A DNA stretch of 64,000 nucleotides from Siphlonurus alternatus (GCA_949825025.1 OX463780.1:26192118-26256117); one strand, 5' to 3'; shown: positions 10,996 to 23,821, counted from the stretch's first letter. Numbers and translations: made by a program. Notes: generated by a model from the letters alone, not told the origin.

Positions 10996-11493
10996 TTAAA
11001 CTAGCTTGAAATGTACAGAACGTCATCAATTACTCTTATATATATTATGATAAACACTACTTTATATATTTTTTTTTAACTTTCAACAATAGTAAAGAAA
11101 GGGGACTCCATCTAACACGTAATAAATCCAATATATTCAAGAGAGGGGACGCCGTAATGACTGCAACCCCTCTTCATATCAAAATATACATAATAACATT
11201 TTGAAACGTGCTATGACAGGAGCTATACTCTCATATTATATGCAACGGATACAAGCCATTATAAGTTTTTGTGTAAATTTATCATTTTATCAATGATGTT
11301 TTTTTTTTTTTCATTTTAATGTAAACGGAATTGTGCATAATATATATTCCAGATATGAAGAAATCACACCTATACTGAAAGAATATAAAATAAAATTATT
11401 TATATGAAAATTTCTTGAATTTTGAAAAAAAAAATATATATATTTTTTGGTCATGTGAGGTACGCTAAATTAAAAAATCTAGATAGAAAGAGA

Positions 11494-11583
<90 letters not shown>

Positions 11584-13025
11584 AGAAGGAATACAAATAT
11601 TTACTTGCAGTTGTATTGTGAATTACGACTATAGAGAGTGAATGATATAAAAAGTGAGGAACAGCATGCACGTTTGCTTCTTCTAAATTCTAACATTAAT
11701 ATATATAGGTATGTTTTGATAAGGGTGCCATGATAAAACATTGTATTTCTTGTTGCGATTTGCCCCTCGCTTTAACCTAAAATATCATATACTTATTATG
11801 TATCATAAAAAAATGCTGTTGCATGTGCAATATTTTAATTTAGGGTTGTGAGAGGTTTAAGTGTAATTTTTATTTATGGGTTTTGACCATTCGTCAATGT
11901 AGAAAAAAATAATATAGGCTGTGTCTTAGCTGTATGTTATGTACTGTTATATAATTATTATAGAGCATAATTTTAAAAAAAAATAGTAAGATTATATTTA
12001 CATTTTCAGTTGTTAAAACTCCCAACACTTTGTATATAATACGCACGTATAACATCAATAAAAAATAATGCAAATGTTTGGAGCAATAAACAAGAAAAAA
12101 ATACATTTTATATTCTACTTTTGGATTTTTTTTAACATCCATTCTTTATTATCTTATAATGGAACTTCCGTAAAATATTTTTATTGTAACATTTCTATTT
12201 TGATTACAAAGCTAAAACTTGCTATATACACACACTATATTATTCCTTTATATAACTTCTGTCTGTTTCACTTTTTATTGTCACAGGAAAAGAATCTCAC
12301 TTTTTTTCTTCTTCTTTTCAGTGCAAACTTCCAAGTGATATTAAAAGCTTTTATATATATATATATATTTTTTTTTTCCTTCTTTCTGCAACACAACAGC
12401 TAAGTGTTTATTCTTTTAAGCGACGACATTTGAGATAAAAGAGAGTTTCTTCTTCTTGTGAGGAAATGTCCGCCATATTCTGCAAGGCGGACGAAGCGCT
12501 CTCATGTATTCTTTTGTCGGGAAACGGCTCCTCCAAACATCGTCTTCCGAGCTCTGACAACTTTGTGGGGACACGACAAAAAAAAATCGAGTGAAAAATC
12601 GCAAAGTACTTTCGTATGTTTACTAAGCAACGGAATACAGTTTATAAATAAAAACCACTACATGCATATATACAGTATAATATACATATATATATAAGTA
12701 ATTTAAAAAAACAAACATGACTCTTAATGTAAACCTAATAACGAGCACATCTTCACCCCCCCCCCAAATAGAATTTATATAATTGTAGATCCTCTTGCTA
12801 TTTGCACAAAATTTTAAATGCACATTTTTTAATGTTAGTTTCATTAATAATCTAAGAGTCGCATGGAGAAATTGGAAAATACATTCCTCATTTTAATATA
12901 TCTTTGCATGTATTACGTTAATCTGAATTGCAAGTACTCGAATGGTCTTAATTGCTTCAATTGTCTGTACTTAGATCGAACGTAATTGTGAAAGGTGTTA
13001 AAATATCACCACTTTATATTAATTA
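10996..13025. other. AT-rich intergenic DNA with a long GA microsatellite
   Basis: Contains (GA)n at 11496-11579, an AT-rich stretch with chance open frames, a balanced piece at about 12450-12570, and C10 near 12756. No gene supported. Confidence 0.5.
11496..11579. repeat. (GA)n microsatellite
   Basis: About 40 uninterrupted GA units. The Arg-Glu and Ser-Leu open frames across it are repeat translations. Confidence 0.97.
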
Positions 13026-13029
13026 AAGG

Positions 13030-13145
13030 TGTTACTTAGCTGCGACAATGCTGCGGCAAATCAGCTGGGAGGGTGACAACAATTAGTCCAGATGCGAGGC
13101 TCCCATCGGGCCATGATTGATCGAAAGCTCTGTCGACAATAACAA
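13030..13145. promoter_or_regulatory. Candidate cis-regulatory island
   Basis: Balanced stretch with ggtgacaacaattagtccag, atcgggccatgattgatcg and ctgtcgacaataac. It holds an ATTAG homeodomain-type core and a TGATTGAT Pbx/Meis-like site. Visible only as composition and motif content. Confidence 0.3.
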
Positions 13146-13869
13146 ACTTTTTTTAATTAAGAAATGGTGATAAAGACTTCTGTTATACAAGAATGGTTTG
13201 CTTTTCATGTAAATTTCTTTGTTGTTAAAATGTGGTTTTTAAGGTAAATGTATTGAGTCAACTTTTACGTCGTTCCAATATATAAGCATGCTGATGTCAT
13301 TAATTCACAAGACTTCTCTTTTCTGTCTTCATTTGTTATATATTATATATTTTATTAAAGCAGTATAATATAATGTATTTTTGTAATTGTTTTAAAAAAA
13401 TACAAATTTTTATCCAGAGAGTTTTTACTAAGTATTAATTATATTCATTCATATTCACTGCAATGTACTGTATATTTTGTTCCTTTTAATTTATAAAATA
13501 ATATCTATATTGCATGGCATTACACGGGTTACTTATATACACTCCTCCAAAAACCAGCGATGGAGAACCCGCATGAAAATTTTCATACTGCATATTTGGA
13601 TTATAGAGAAATTCGACTTGTATCGTCATATTTTTTATTTTACATTTATAACACCCTATTTACCCAGTATACATTCTACCTTTCATAATATCTTTGAGTA
13701 TTAAAAACTTACAGGCCAATAAAATGTTAGAGCGAAGATTAAAAAAAATTAAAAAAAGTGAAGATACATAAAACTTGAAGTCTTATATCCAAATATGAAA
13801 TAAGAAAATTTCATGAATTTTTTCTCACACATTATTATATATACCCGATCTCGATAAATTCATTCAAAA

Positions 13870-14095
13870 ATGAAACGAAGGACATTTCTACCCCTTTGGC
13901 CAAGTCCTGACATTATATGGCACGGTGGGCACCGCGCGACATCGACGCAGTTCATGTTGGCGGGATGGGGGGGAGGGGTGATTGGGGCGATCACATCTGC
14001 AGATTTTCTCATGCAGTAAAAAGTGTGTGACCACCACATAGTGGCGAGCAATTTGTCTTCACTGCCTCCCGCATTGTTAACCCGCCTCCTTTTTC
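13870..14095. promoter_or_regulatory. Candidate cis-regulatory island
   Basis: GC-richer stretch: tatggcacggtgggcaccgc, ggggggaggggtgattgggg and gtgaccaccacatagtggc, the last a short dyad. No coding frame with family features. Confidence 0.25.
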
Positions 14096-15409
14096 AAATA
14101 CAAAATTTATTAATTTTTCTTTTACGTTATATCACTTTTGACAGTTTTATATTAATCAAATGTAATAATGCTGTTAATTTTTAATGAAACTTTACTGAAA
14201 GTTTTCAATTATTAAATTTATGATATGAAAATGATAAATATTTTAATTAACAAAAAATATTGAGTGAATGTTTAATGATAAATATAATATAATAGAAGCA
14301 ATTTTCATATACCAGCAGATAAAAATACAATTAATACACAAAAGATATGAAACATTGTAATTATTATTTTTATTTCTCATTGATATTAATTATTTATTAT
14401 TAAAACTGTTTATATTTTCAAATTTATCGTTTAATTATATACCAATGATGTATTTTATCGATTGATATAAATTAAAAATAAGTTCTTTAACAATAAAAAA
14501 TGTATAATATGTATAAGATCAAAATGCTGATTGTTAAATTTTTATGTTTTGAAATGAAGAATAAAAATTTGAATGTGAAAACAAAGCAAATAATATTCTC
14601 CACTTTAGTAAATAAAATTGAAATTGTAACCACAAAATTAATGGTCTTAATTGATCCTTTTTCTAATTTATCTTTTCCTCATTCTTACTTTAGCAATATT
14701 AATTTTAAAATAGGAGAAAAGATTATCATCGATTGCTCACACTTATACTGAACACGTATTAAGTGTCGGCGGCCATGATAGCTGCAGATAATAGAGAGAG
14801 AATTAAGCTGAGGCTCAGTAAGCGGACGCGGACGTGCAGATGGCCAATTTACCCCACAATTGTGTGAACAATAAAAGAAATTTTACATTTAGATTTTCAG
14901 ATAAAAACATAAGCTTGTTTTATACAAAAAAGTATTTTTTTTTTTTACTGAATACATCAACTTTTTATTATAAGGTGTAATTTAATATGACTTAGCGTTT
15001 ATTTCTTGTGCATGGTGTGTGAACTAACCTCATCTCATTATTTCTTATCAGTTCTCTTATCTGTGTCACTGATAACGATGATTAGGATATTTGTGCTTGT
15101 TAAAAATAAAAACCCTCCTCTTTTTTTTTTGGTTTTAATACAAAATATCATAGTTAATTTACTTGTTTAATTTTTATATATATTATAAAATAAATTGTTT
15201 TCTCTGGTAAATTATAGTTGTTCTTAATTATGTAAATAACAATAATATTAATAATATATCATTATAATAAAGTACCATGCCGAAATGTTGATGGTGGAAT
15301 AATATGAAACTTTTAAAATTTCCAGATTAAAATTCTGAACGAAATGTTATTAATTTCAATGTTTTATTTTTTACACAGACTATATATTTCTTATTATTTG
15401 TACCTGTAA
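14096..15409. other. AT-rich intergenic DNA
   Basis: No gene recognised. A short balanced piece at about 14757-14870 (gtgtcggcggccatgatagc, ggacgcggacgtgcagatgg) may be another regulatory island. Confidence 0.5.
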
Positions 15410-15534
15410 ACATTAGGCCTGTTCGTAAACCCTTTCTACACCCAATCGACCTTATATCCTATGTACTGTATGTACATAAAGTCGATTGGGTGCAGAAAGT
15501 GTACACCTAGCAGGGTTTACGAACAGGCCTAATG
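15410..15534. mobile_element. Short hairpin element, ends ACATTAGGCCTGTTCG
   Basis: ACATTAGGCCTGTTCGTAAA at 15410 pairs with the reverse complement ending at 15534. The inner pairing is ttctacacccaatcgac with gtcgattgggtgcagaa. About 50-bp imperfect arms, noncoding, MITE-like. Confidence 0.7.
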
Positions 15535-16233
15535 TATCAGATAAAGACATACAACATTCATTGTATAATTAGTTAGTCAACGAATGTATATAATTAAGAG
15601 TTCTACACTTTTTTTGGGAAATAGAATACACTGAATTTAAATAATCATTAATTACATTAATTGTATATATTTTGTATCCATGCGTTGTGGCTATGTAACC
15701 GGCTCTACATTTATTTATGGACTCTTCATGTATAATTTTGCTTTATGTATGGCATGTATATAAGGATGGTCCGCGGTCGTTTGTGACAGGCTGGTTGCAT
15801 ATCCCCCGTAGAAGAGACTACTGCATGCAGTAGGATTAATTTAATAAAAATTCAAGTTTGATTTGACTGCATATAATATAGATATTTTTTTTATATCTAA
15901 CTCGATTTTACGTGGATCTATTGTACTTATGTCTATTAATACGTTAAAACCCTTTTTTTAAATTGAAACTAATTTACTAACAAACATAATTTTCACATAT
16001 AACCTCCGACTCGAGAGAGCCTGAATGTCACCTATGTACCATGTCTCCCATGGACTGCATGATATACCTCATTACGAATTATAATTATGTACTTAATTAT
16101 TATCATTATATAGTGGTTGTATTATTATTTACAATACAATTTGATTTTCATTGATCATGCATATTTTATTTCTTGCTTTTTAAACCCCCTTTTGGAAATC
16201 AGTAAAACAGTAATTTTTTATGGAAATAAAAAC

Positions 16234-16266
<33 letters not shown>

Positions 16267-16368
16267 CTTATCATTGATTTATAATTTTTAAATTTGAAAC
16301 ACAACTCGGTATTCATTTAAAATATTTTCTATTATATTTTACATCAGATAGGGAGTTTTCTTCAACAG

Positions 16369-16370
<2 letters not shown>
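15535..16370. other. AT-rich intergenic DNA with poly-T
   Basis: Contains a T29 run at 16238-16266, which may be the tail of a minus-strand retroelement. Nothing else recognised. Confidence 0.5.

Positions 16371-16419
<49 letters not shown>
16371..16419. repeat. (AAT)n microsatellite, left flank of an RLE-type retrotransposon fragment
   Basis: About 16 AAT units directly before the 5' break of the element at 16420. A second (AAT)n follows its poly-A at 17247-17279. Confidence 0.95.
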
Positions 16420-17213
16420 CGTCGTGTTTGGTCGTGTTTGGGCGTCACTTGGATGCCAAGTGTCGGGCGTGTTTCCGATTCCCCGAGACCACCATGCATC
16501 TGCTCTCTGCCTGTTCATTCTACGCCAGGACTCTGTACATTGAGCGGCATAATTCTGCATTGAGAGTGCTTTATTTCCACCTAAGGCACCATTTTGGTAT
16601 TGACGAAACGCCTGTCATATACCATTCGCTCCGGGGGACGTAGAGGCAGTGGTAGAGAACGACCAGGTGAAGATCTTCTGGAATTACTCGTTCCCTACCA
16701 CTCGCCAGCTCCATGCTACCAAGCCAGACATTGTTCTGCTTGAGAAGCGCAAGAAGGTCATGACAGTGATTGAATTTTCTGCTCCTGCGGAGCACAACAT
16801 CACTGACAAGTACACAGAAAAGCGCGACAAGTATCAAGACCTTGTCATGGACTTGCGACAAAGCTACCGGGGACATTCGGTGTCACTTGTTGTCCTGTTG
16901 GTTGGCGTGATGGGTGGGGTGCCTGACACACTACTCTCTGGGCTTCGGCAAGTACCAGGTTGCCGTGGATCCGCTGAGCGGCTGGCGGATGCCATGCAGA
17001 AGGCAGTGTTGCTGGGCTCTCTTCGTCTCCTTCGTGCGCATGGGGAGGTTGGGTGAGGTGCACCCATAAAAATAGAAAAGGCAGCCCTGGAGTTTACTGC
17101 ACGAGAGTGCGGAGCGCCGGGGTCGAGTTTCTCTAGCTGTTGAAGTTGTTAGATGAGGAATACTCTGTTTTACATGGAGCCTGTACTTTCAACTTTGGCA
17201 TGCTGAGGGAAAG

Positions 17214-17246
<33 letters not shown>
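16420..17246 (+). pseudogene. 5'-truncated, frameshifted retrotransposon fragment with restriction-like endonuclease domain
   Basis: The 3' end of an R2/R4/NeSL-type ORF. A CCHC finger CRACFRFPETTMHLLSAC (CX2CX8HX4C; about 16465-16518) is followed by YIERHNSALRVLY. About one base is lost or gained near 16625-16640. The next frame continues WNYSFPT, then KPDIVLLEKRKKVMTVIEFS, the PD...E core of the restriction-like endonuclease that nicks target DNA, and KYTEKRDKYQDL. It stops at 17054-17056. A 3' UTR and A-rich tail (17213-17246) follow. The reverse transcriptase domain is missing. It is a dead copy, and its TAA-repeat flanks recall the target of Dong. Confidence 0.85.

Positions 17247-17279
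<33 letters not shown>
17213..17279. repeat. Poly-A run followed by (AAT)n
   Basis: Over 30 A, then about 11 AAT units. The A run is the tail of the + strand element. The AAT units also read as the (TAT)n tail of the minus-strand LINE that follows. Confidence 0.95.
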
Positions 17280-17282
<3 letters not shown>

Positions 17283-17890
17283 TATTTGATTAATGGCTGT
17301 ACAATACAACATAAATCACGTCATCCCTAAAACAATACAACATTAGCAATGCAAACAAAAAGTTCTTTAAAATAAATGATATACAAAATTACAATATTTT
17401 AAGAGTCACATATTACAATATATATCCATATATTATGTCATCACTATACTGAAACATCATAATATCAAGTTTACAATTATTTACTCTACAAGACAATTTT
17501 CAGGTAGCTTATTAGCAAAAAACATTTTCACTGAATAAAATTCCCTTTTTATCAGGATAGATTTCAGTTTTGCTTTAAACAATTTATGACTATCAATGTT
17601 TCTAACACATGCTGGTAAAAAGTCATAAATTTTAGCTGACTGATATAAAGGACTTTTCTCCAATAAAGCTGATTTGTGATTAGCTACTACAGTTTTTGTT
17701 CTGTTTCTTGTTTCATATGAATGGTGGTTATGATCGTATAATTCAGGATGCTGTTTTCTAAATAGTGCACTGTTTAAAATATACAATGAAGGCAACGTTA
17801 GCATATTGTGTTTTTTAAAATGCGATACACATGAATCTCTCTTCCTAAATCTCAGCATCGTTCTTAATGCTCGTTTCTGTGCAATAAAAT
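17280..17890 (-). pseudogene. 5'-truncated Jockey/CR1-type LINE: C-terminus of ORF2 and 3' UTR
   Basis: The minus-strand frame ending at 17481 encodes QKRALRTMLRF, then SCVSHFKKHNMLTLPSLYIL, YETRNRTKT, YQSAKIYDFLPACV and LKSILIKREFYS. This matches the last about 130 residues of the ORF2 at 27139-30042 position by position at about half identity, so it is a related but distinct subfamily. Homology begins near 17890; the rest of the open frame upstream is AT-rich flank. The 3' UTR reads tgtacagccattaatcaaat on the minus strand before the tail. Confidence 0.88.
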
Positions 17891-18039
17891 ATAATATAAT
17901 TAATATAATATAATTATAATATAAAATGTTATACATGTATGATATACAGTATAAATTCATATAGCAATCTTTCCACAAAAAAGCAATTTTAAAATCAAAG
18001 ACATTTTATTACATTTTTGATATGGTGAAAACTGTAGAT

Positions 18040-18365
18040 TTATATTCATAAACGCGTCGTCTTCTTCTCCTCGTATTTTGTGTTATGTAAATGCTGGCAG
18101 CTCGTCTGGATTTCCATATTTCCACTCTGGCTGTGCAGCCTCCCACAGGGGGGCGTCAACTTTTCTCTGTCGCTCCTCGCGGCTCCTCGCGCTTCTTGCC
18201 AGCAGCCTCGATCATGAATTATTCACACTGAGAGGTTCGCCCTCGCCCTAGTGTGGATAACGACCCTCCCTCTCTCTCCATGCACTCGCGCCTCTGCTAA
18301 TGTCGGAGTAAATGAGGATAACGGAGCTAATGTCACTTGGTACATGCCAGCGCAATGTGAACCAA
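18040..18365. promoter_or_regulatory. Longest candidate cis-regulatory island
   Basis: About 320 bases of GC-richer, non-repeated sequence: cgctcctcgcggctcctcgc, gatcatgaattattcacac, tgtggataacgaccctccc, tctgctaatgtcggagtaaa, gaggataacggagctaatgt. The GGATAACG and GCTAATGTC motifs each occur twice, and GCTAATGTCGG also occurs in the intronic island at 6.07 kb. No open frame. The best enhancer candidate in the window, from motif reuse alone. Confidence 0.38.
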
Positions 18366-20269
18366 ATTACAGATTTATTGCATGCAGGGATTGTTGGAAC
18401 TGTTATTGACTATATTATTGACTATATAGGCTTCAATTATGTATTCAAATATATATAAGTAGTGTAAAGGAGAACATCATAGCAGAACACGGTATAGTTA
18501 TTTTGTGTATAATATATCATATATAATATATAATAATATTTTTAGTTATTGCAGACTATTCTGTATGATATTTTATTTGCAACTTTAGGGGCAAAACTAT
18601 TGGAGTAAAAATATTTGAATGAACCACATGTAGCCCAATTTCTACACACATGCAGCTATTATACAGCCTGCACAGCCAATGATCGAAATAAAAATTTGAA
18701 TCTACATACATCAAACATTGCTATCATATAATTAGTATGATATACATATACATAAACATATATTTTTTTTTTTTTGCATCTTGTTGTAGCAGTTAAAGTG
18801 CAATTGTTAACTTTCAAATATAACTTACAAATTGACACTAATTGTGCGCAGTTCTTGTACATTATGTAAGTAGTGCACATTAGCAGTATATCACTGTCAA
18901 AAAGGTGTGCAGTTGAACAACATGCGGTTAAAGCTCAAAACGTGAACTTTTCTGCCTCCGATAGTAGCTGGTGCCATGGATGGAGAAAATGTTCCTTGCC
19001 TTGAAAGATTGGCATTGCTACTAATCTCTGCTGCCAGGTATATTTAAAACATAAAAATTAATTTAAAATATTTTGGCTTATAATATGCATAAGCAAACAA
19101 AAAATGTAAATTTTCTAAAGACTATGTATATATTTCGTTCCATAGAATTTAAGGGTAAGATTTGCAATAAACTTATTTAATAATAATACTCACACCTGCA
19201 TGCACAAAGGAACACTACAGTGAGCAATCTACAGAATTATTTTCAAATCAATGAAAAATTATTAAAAGTAGCAAACATATATATTGATTAAATCTTAATT
19301 GTTTATTGCTTAACAATAATAAATATGAAATTTATAATTAAATCTATTATAAATATACATGACATTTTCCAATAAACGGAGGGTTTTCCATAGCATGATT
19401 CATGCTCTCACTTAATGTTTACTAATTAATTATCGATGAATAAAGAATAATAAGTCTTCATGTATTATTTGATCACCTTGCATTGGAACATTACACTGCA
19501 GTTCGCGGTTTATTAGATCTATGATTATTTTTGCAACAAAGTTTGTATGTATCAAAACTGCACCCCTCCTCCCCCGAGACCCCTCTCTCTTTTCACATAA
19601 AAGGGGTTGTTTCTTGTTTGATAAAACTGGGGGTTGAGAGAGGCTTGAATTTAATGAAATTTGATTATAGCTTTATTATTATACTTTATACTTTTAGATT
19701 TAAAGTTTTTATGGTAAAAATTAGCATTAAATTGTTTATAAATGGATTATGCATAATTATATAAGATACAAATAAATTTATATATATGAACAGAAAAAAT
19801 ATCATAACAACATGATAAAAAATTATGTAATACTTTAACGATGCATATAAAAATCAGAGTATATATTAATATGAAAGTAAAATATTTAACTACAATTAAA
19901 ATATAATTATGTGTTATATATAATTAACTACAGTATGAAAAAGTACTTCATAAATTTCAAAAATTATTTCCGTTTCTAAATTGAAAATGCGTGCAGCCTT
20001 CTTTTTTCATTTGATACAGAGTTTTGTTTCTATTTATGTTTCAATTATAATTCATAATATAACAAACTTACTGAAAATATTGTAATAATTATTTATCATA
20101 AACATTTTATTATTTTTTCCATTTTATCATCATGATGATAAATTTAATTTCGTGAGTCATTGAAGAAGTTGCGATAAAATAATTTGCATGTCAAAATATT
20201 AGTCAGATTTTGTTCTCAATTGCAAGTGCTCCATTGACAAATTGTCTTAATTAAGAATTCATTTCACTG

Positions 20270-20430
20270 GATTTTAACGTATTAAATTTGCATCACAAAG
20301 AGGACAATTGGTGTGAACAAAGGCTGGGCTAATGAGCGGAGTTTTCGACATCGCCGGCAGGGTGTGGATTACACCGAGGAGCGTGCATGCCTGGGGAGCA
20401 AAGGATACGAGCAGAACCTTGGAGGTGCGA
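20270..20430. promoter_or_regulatory. Candidate cis-regulatory island
   Basis: Balanced stretch with aatttgcatcacaaagagg (octamer-like ATTTGCAT), gtgaacaaaggctgggctaa (ACAAAGG, Sox/TCF-like) and cgccggcagggtgtggatta. Inferred from composition and motif content. Confidence 0.3.
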
Positions 20431-21339
20431 GTTGAGCATAACTTCTCATAACACGAGAGCTCCTTATCAAAATAATTTTTATAGTTTAGTCTGTTTTTCC
20501 ATCCCCAGTAAGGTTTGTTATCTAGGATTTTTACCGCCAAAAATTAACTTTATTGAAATGGTCAAAAGTGGCTTTTGAAACTACCCATTTATAGTCTTAC
20601 CATAAATACTTTAAGTCAGTATATATCCTTTGACAAAATATTAAGGTTACAAGAACGATCAGCCTTATATACTGCGTATATACACCTGAATGTCTGCTAA
20701 TTTAAATTATTTGTTTTTGTTTTTATTTTCATTTCCAAAGTCTATAATGCAAATCATCAGAATATTGTTTATATTTTGTGTAAAATTGAAAAAAAAATAC
20801 ATGGATGTAGTTATGATATTATATAAATAATATAAATATAATATGAGTTCATCTATGGTTAATCGAAACATAGTGCGTGGGTGGGTTATAGTTTTGTAAA
20901 TATTATAATATTAAAAAATAAAGTAACATGCAGAAATACTATAATACACATTAATACGTATTTTGGACGTGTCTTACGATTTCAAGCAGAGTATACCTCA
21001 TTATGATTGTGTTTTATGATAAATGTTTATACATGAAAGTGACCAATAAAGAGTAGAATTGAATATAATATAAAGTATTAAAATTGTTGATGTCCCTTTA
21101 TTAATTATTACCTTTTTTTATGTATACTTTTTCTTTTGCAATATAATAGCAATTAATTGCCGATTTATAATTATTAATATATACTTGTGAAAGTTGAAAT
21201 ACTTCACATTTTATAATCCTCATGCATGACAACTGCAACAATGCAACACATGCATTATTGATGATGTCATTACCACGTATCGGCATCAAACCTGTTGTTA
21301 TGTTTTAATTATCTATTACAATAAATTGATTGTCGTTTA

Positions 21340-21500
21340 ACGTTGTTTGATGCTAATTCAGACCGCACTGGTCACGTGCGCTCGAGGGAGGGGGGGGGGT
21401 GTTTATAGCCACGTGGTCTGAAGGGATGAGGGGAGGCCTGGCGGGGTGCTGCAGTGTACATAACATTTATACATTGATCGGTGTAACGCATGAATGTCAA
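21340..21500. promoter_or_regulatory. Candidate cis-regulatory island
   Basis: GC-richer stretch with tgctaattcagaccgcac, two CACGTG-type E-boxes (gtcacgtgcg, gccacgtggt), a G10 run and tgaatgtcaatgtgg. It holds no gene. Confidence 0.25.
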
Positions 21501-21770
21501 TGTGGAATATTTGGAGTTTATAATAGTAACATCAAATAATTGTTATCACTTAATTATGGTGAGTGATTGCAAGAATCTTGATATATGGTTATAACGTTAA
21601 TTATATATCAGTATTAAAGTCGTAACTAAATGAAAAGATACAATAATAAAGATATTAATAACAACAATAATAATTATAAATACATTAAGTCGTTTAATTT
21701 TTTTTTGTTTACTTTGGGAAAAAAATATAAAAATCTACTTTCAGAATTTAGTTATAATTTGATTATATTA

Positions 21771-22320
21771 ATGGGGAATTCTCCTACATTTATTTTATTT
21801 TTTTTTCAGATGCTCTATGCCTTGAAATTAAATGTCCCAAAACAAAAAAGTTTCAATTTTCAAAATTGGAGACAAGGGAATTTTTTAAAAATCTTCCTTC
21901 TTTTGAATTTAGCGCCAAAACGTGACGTAGAAACTGCCTAGCAGGCGAAATTTTCCTGCAATAAATTTATATTTTCGATTATCACTCTTAAAGTAAACTG
22001 ATATTAGAGACAAAACTATTGATACTAGGGTAGAAAAACCCGCTAATTTCGATCGTGTTACTAAAATTTATATAGCCAATCACTCCTTGACGCTCAAACT
22101 ATGATATCAGGCAGTTGTTGTGTGTTAACTAGGGAGTTTCTACGTCACAATTTTCAGTTTTGCGCGCGGGTTGCATACTTTGCCCCTATTCTAATAATCC
22201 CTTCAGAGTCCCCAAATTTGAGTTAAAAAAGTTGAAACTTAAGTCAAACTTATTGTTAATATGTACCGTATCATAATATAGTAGTTAAATTAAAATGTGA
22301 GTTGTAAGAGAATTCCCCAT
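21771..22320. mobile_element. TA-flanked MITE, copy 1
   Basis: Begins ATGGGGAATTCTC and ends GAGAATTCCCCAT, with TA on both sides (21769-21770, 21321-type TA at 22321-22322). Inside, acgtgacgtagaaactgcc pairs with the later gggagtttctacgtcac, so it is partly self-complementary. Copy 2 at 34205-34759 is nearly identical. Noncoding; an open frame shared by both copies is incidental. Confidence 0.88.
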
Positions 22321-23821
22321 TATATAACTATATTGTTAATATCACCATATTATATAGTATAGAGATAGTATAAGATAGTATATATGTTTTTTTTTTAAAT
22401 AATAAATTTATTTATTTCACATGGTATTGATGTATATTATATATATTTTAAACTTTAAACTTCTGTATAATACAACTTATTTAAAAGAAATTTCAATTAT
22501 AAAATAAAATAGCTTTTAAATTTATTATTACATCTCATAAGATTATAAATTATTATAATAATTCATAGTTACATCAGTCTGTAGGCTACACCTGAGTTTA
22601 AGCCGTTGTGATTTCCGTATAGGTCAAAAATATGTCACATCAGTTGGATTCATTTGTCTAATAATAATCCATATAATTATTATACTATACACATTATAGT
22701 ATACAGTATATTATACACCCTATACTGTATATTATATAATATATGTGCAATGTACTGCATGCTCACTCCCCCTTCTAATTGTGGGCGCAATGATGCGAAC
22801 AGCATGCAGGGACTACATCACCACTTTAATGACAATCTGCAGTGTCTCCAACATAATGTCACACTGTCGCCGCTCATGTCTGTAATATAATCCCATGCTG
22901 CCAAAATATTAAATTTATTCTTCTTATATGTTGTATAGATAAAAGCACTTTAAATATATTAGGTTTTAAACATATCTGATTTCAACTAGATACATGAATT
23001 ACTTATGTATGAATTACAAGTGCATGTGTTACATCATGATTACATATACAGCTATATAAGTATATATATTATACACTTTTTTTAAATATTTGTATTTGAT
23101 TTACTTGTATGCAGTTTACCATGTAATTTAAAGTTATATGAATTGCTAACAAGTTATAAAATAACGTATATATAATGACAATGTAAGTAATATATTATTT
23201 GTCTCAATAAATAGATAATTTTCAAAATTATCGCCATCATTTTCCCCACATATTGTATATTGATGAAAGTGTCACTGCATGTATTATGCACCTTTCTCAC
23301 TGCACTCAATTGTGATTATGCAGTTCATGATATTGACATAAATATTGTATTTTTTTCTTATCTGATTCTTAGCTCTGAATGGACTGCAATAACTAGTCAC
23401 TCTCTCGCCGTATCAACCATCTTAATCCGACATTGCAGATCGTTTGATCGCTGTGACAGTTTGGCGCCTGACAATTAACGTTATAGATGTTATCACTTGC
23501 TGGATTACAGTCCGCAATCTCTCCCTGGCCGGATTAACACACTTTGTGACGAGATCTATATAATATATAACATGCAGCTGCCGGTTTTTCTTGCACAGAT
23601 GTACAGCGATAATTTATATCGTTGGATCAATAAATTAGGTAATCATATTGAGGAGAAAACAATTAAAGATATTATAATGTAAAAAAGTATCATATTTATA
23701 AATATGTTTGTTTTACATTATACGTTTCTGCATCGTGTGGTAAAGAGACAAAATAATATACTTTTTTAAAATTTTCTTGCGTGAAAACTGGATTTATTTA
23801 AGCTTATTGGATACCAAATAC
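22321..23821. other. AT-rich intergenic DNA with two balanced islands
   Basis: No gene recognised. Islands at about 22755-22890 (aattgtgggcgcaatgatgc, actttaatgacaatctgcag) and 23265-23560 (actcaattgtgattatgcag, gatcgtttgatcgctgtgac) are non-repeated and could be regulatory. Confidence 0.45.

Larger units (their letters stand above)
17891..21770. other. AT-rich intergenic DNA with several balanced islands
   Basis: No gene recognised. Islands at 18040-18365, 20270-20430 and 21340-21500 are listed separately. The segment ending gtgaccaataaagag near 21055 resembles a LINE tail but is not secure. Confidence 0.5.

Noticed and set aside
11422..11671. Arg-Glu and Ser-Leu repeat proteins
   Set aside because: Translations of the (GA)n tract.
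20900..21065. Possible LINE tail ending gaccaataaagag
   Set aside because: The end resembles the 3' end at 33.8 kb, but the rest shows no coding or UTR match I can support.
21630..21941. Apparent conserved small protein also found at 34174-34438
   Set aside because: Both lie in the two copies of a TA-flanked MITE; the similarity is that of the element, with no protein family features.
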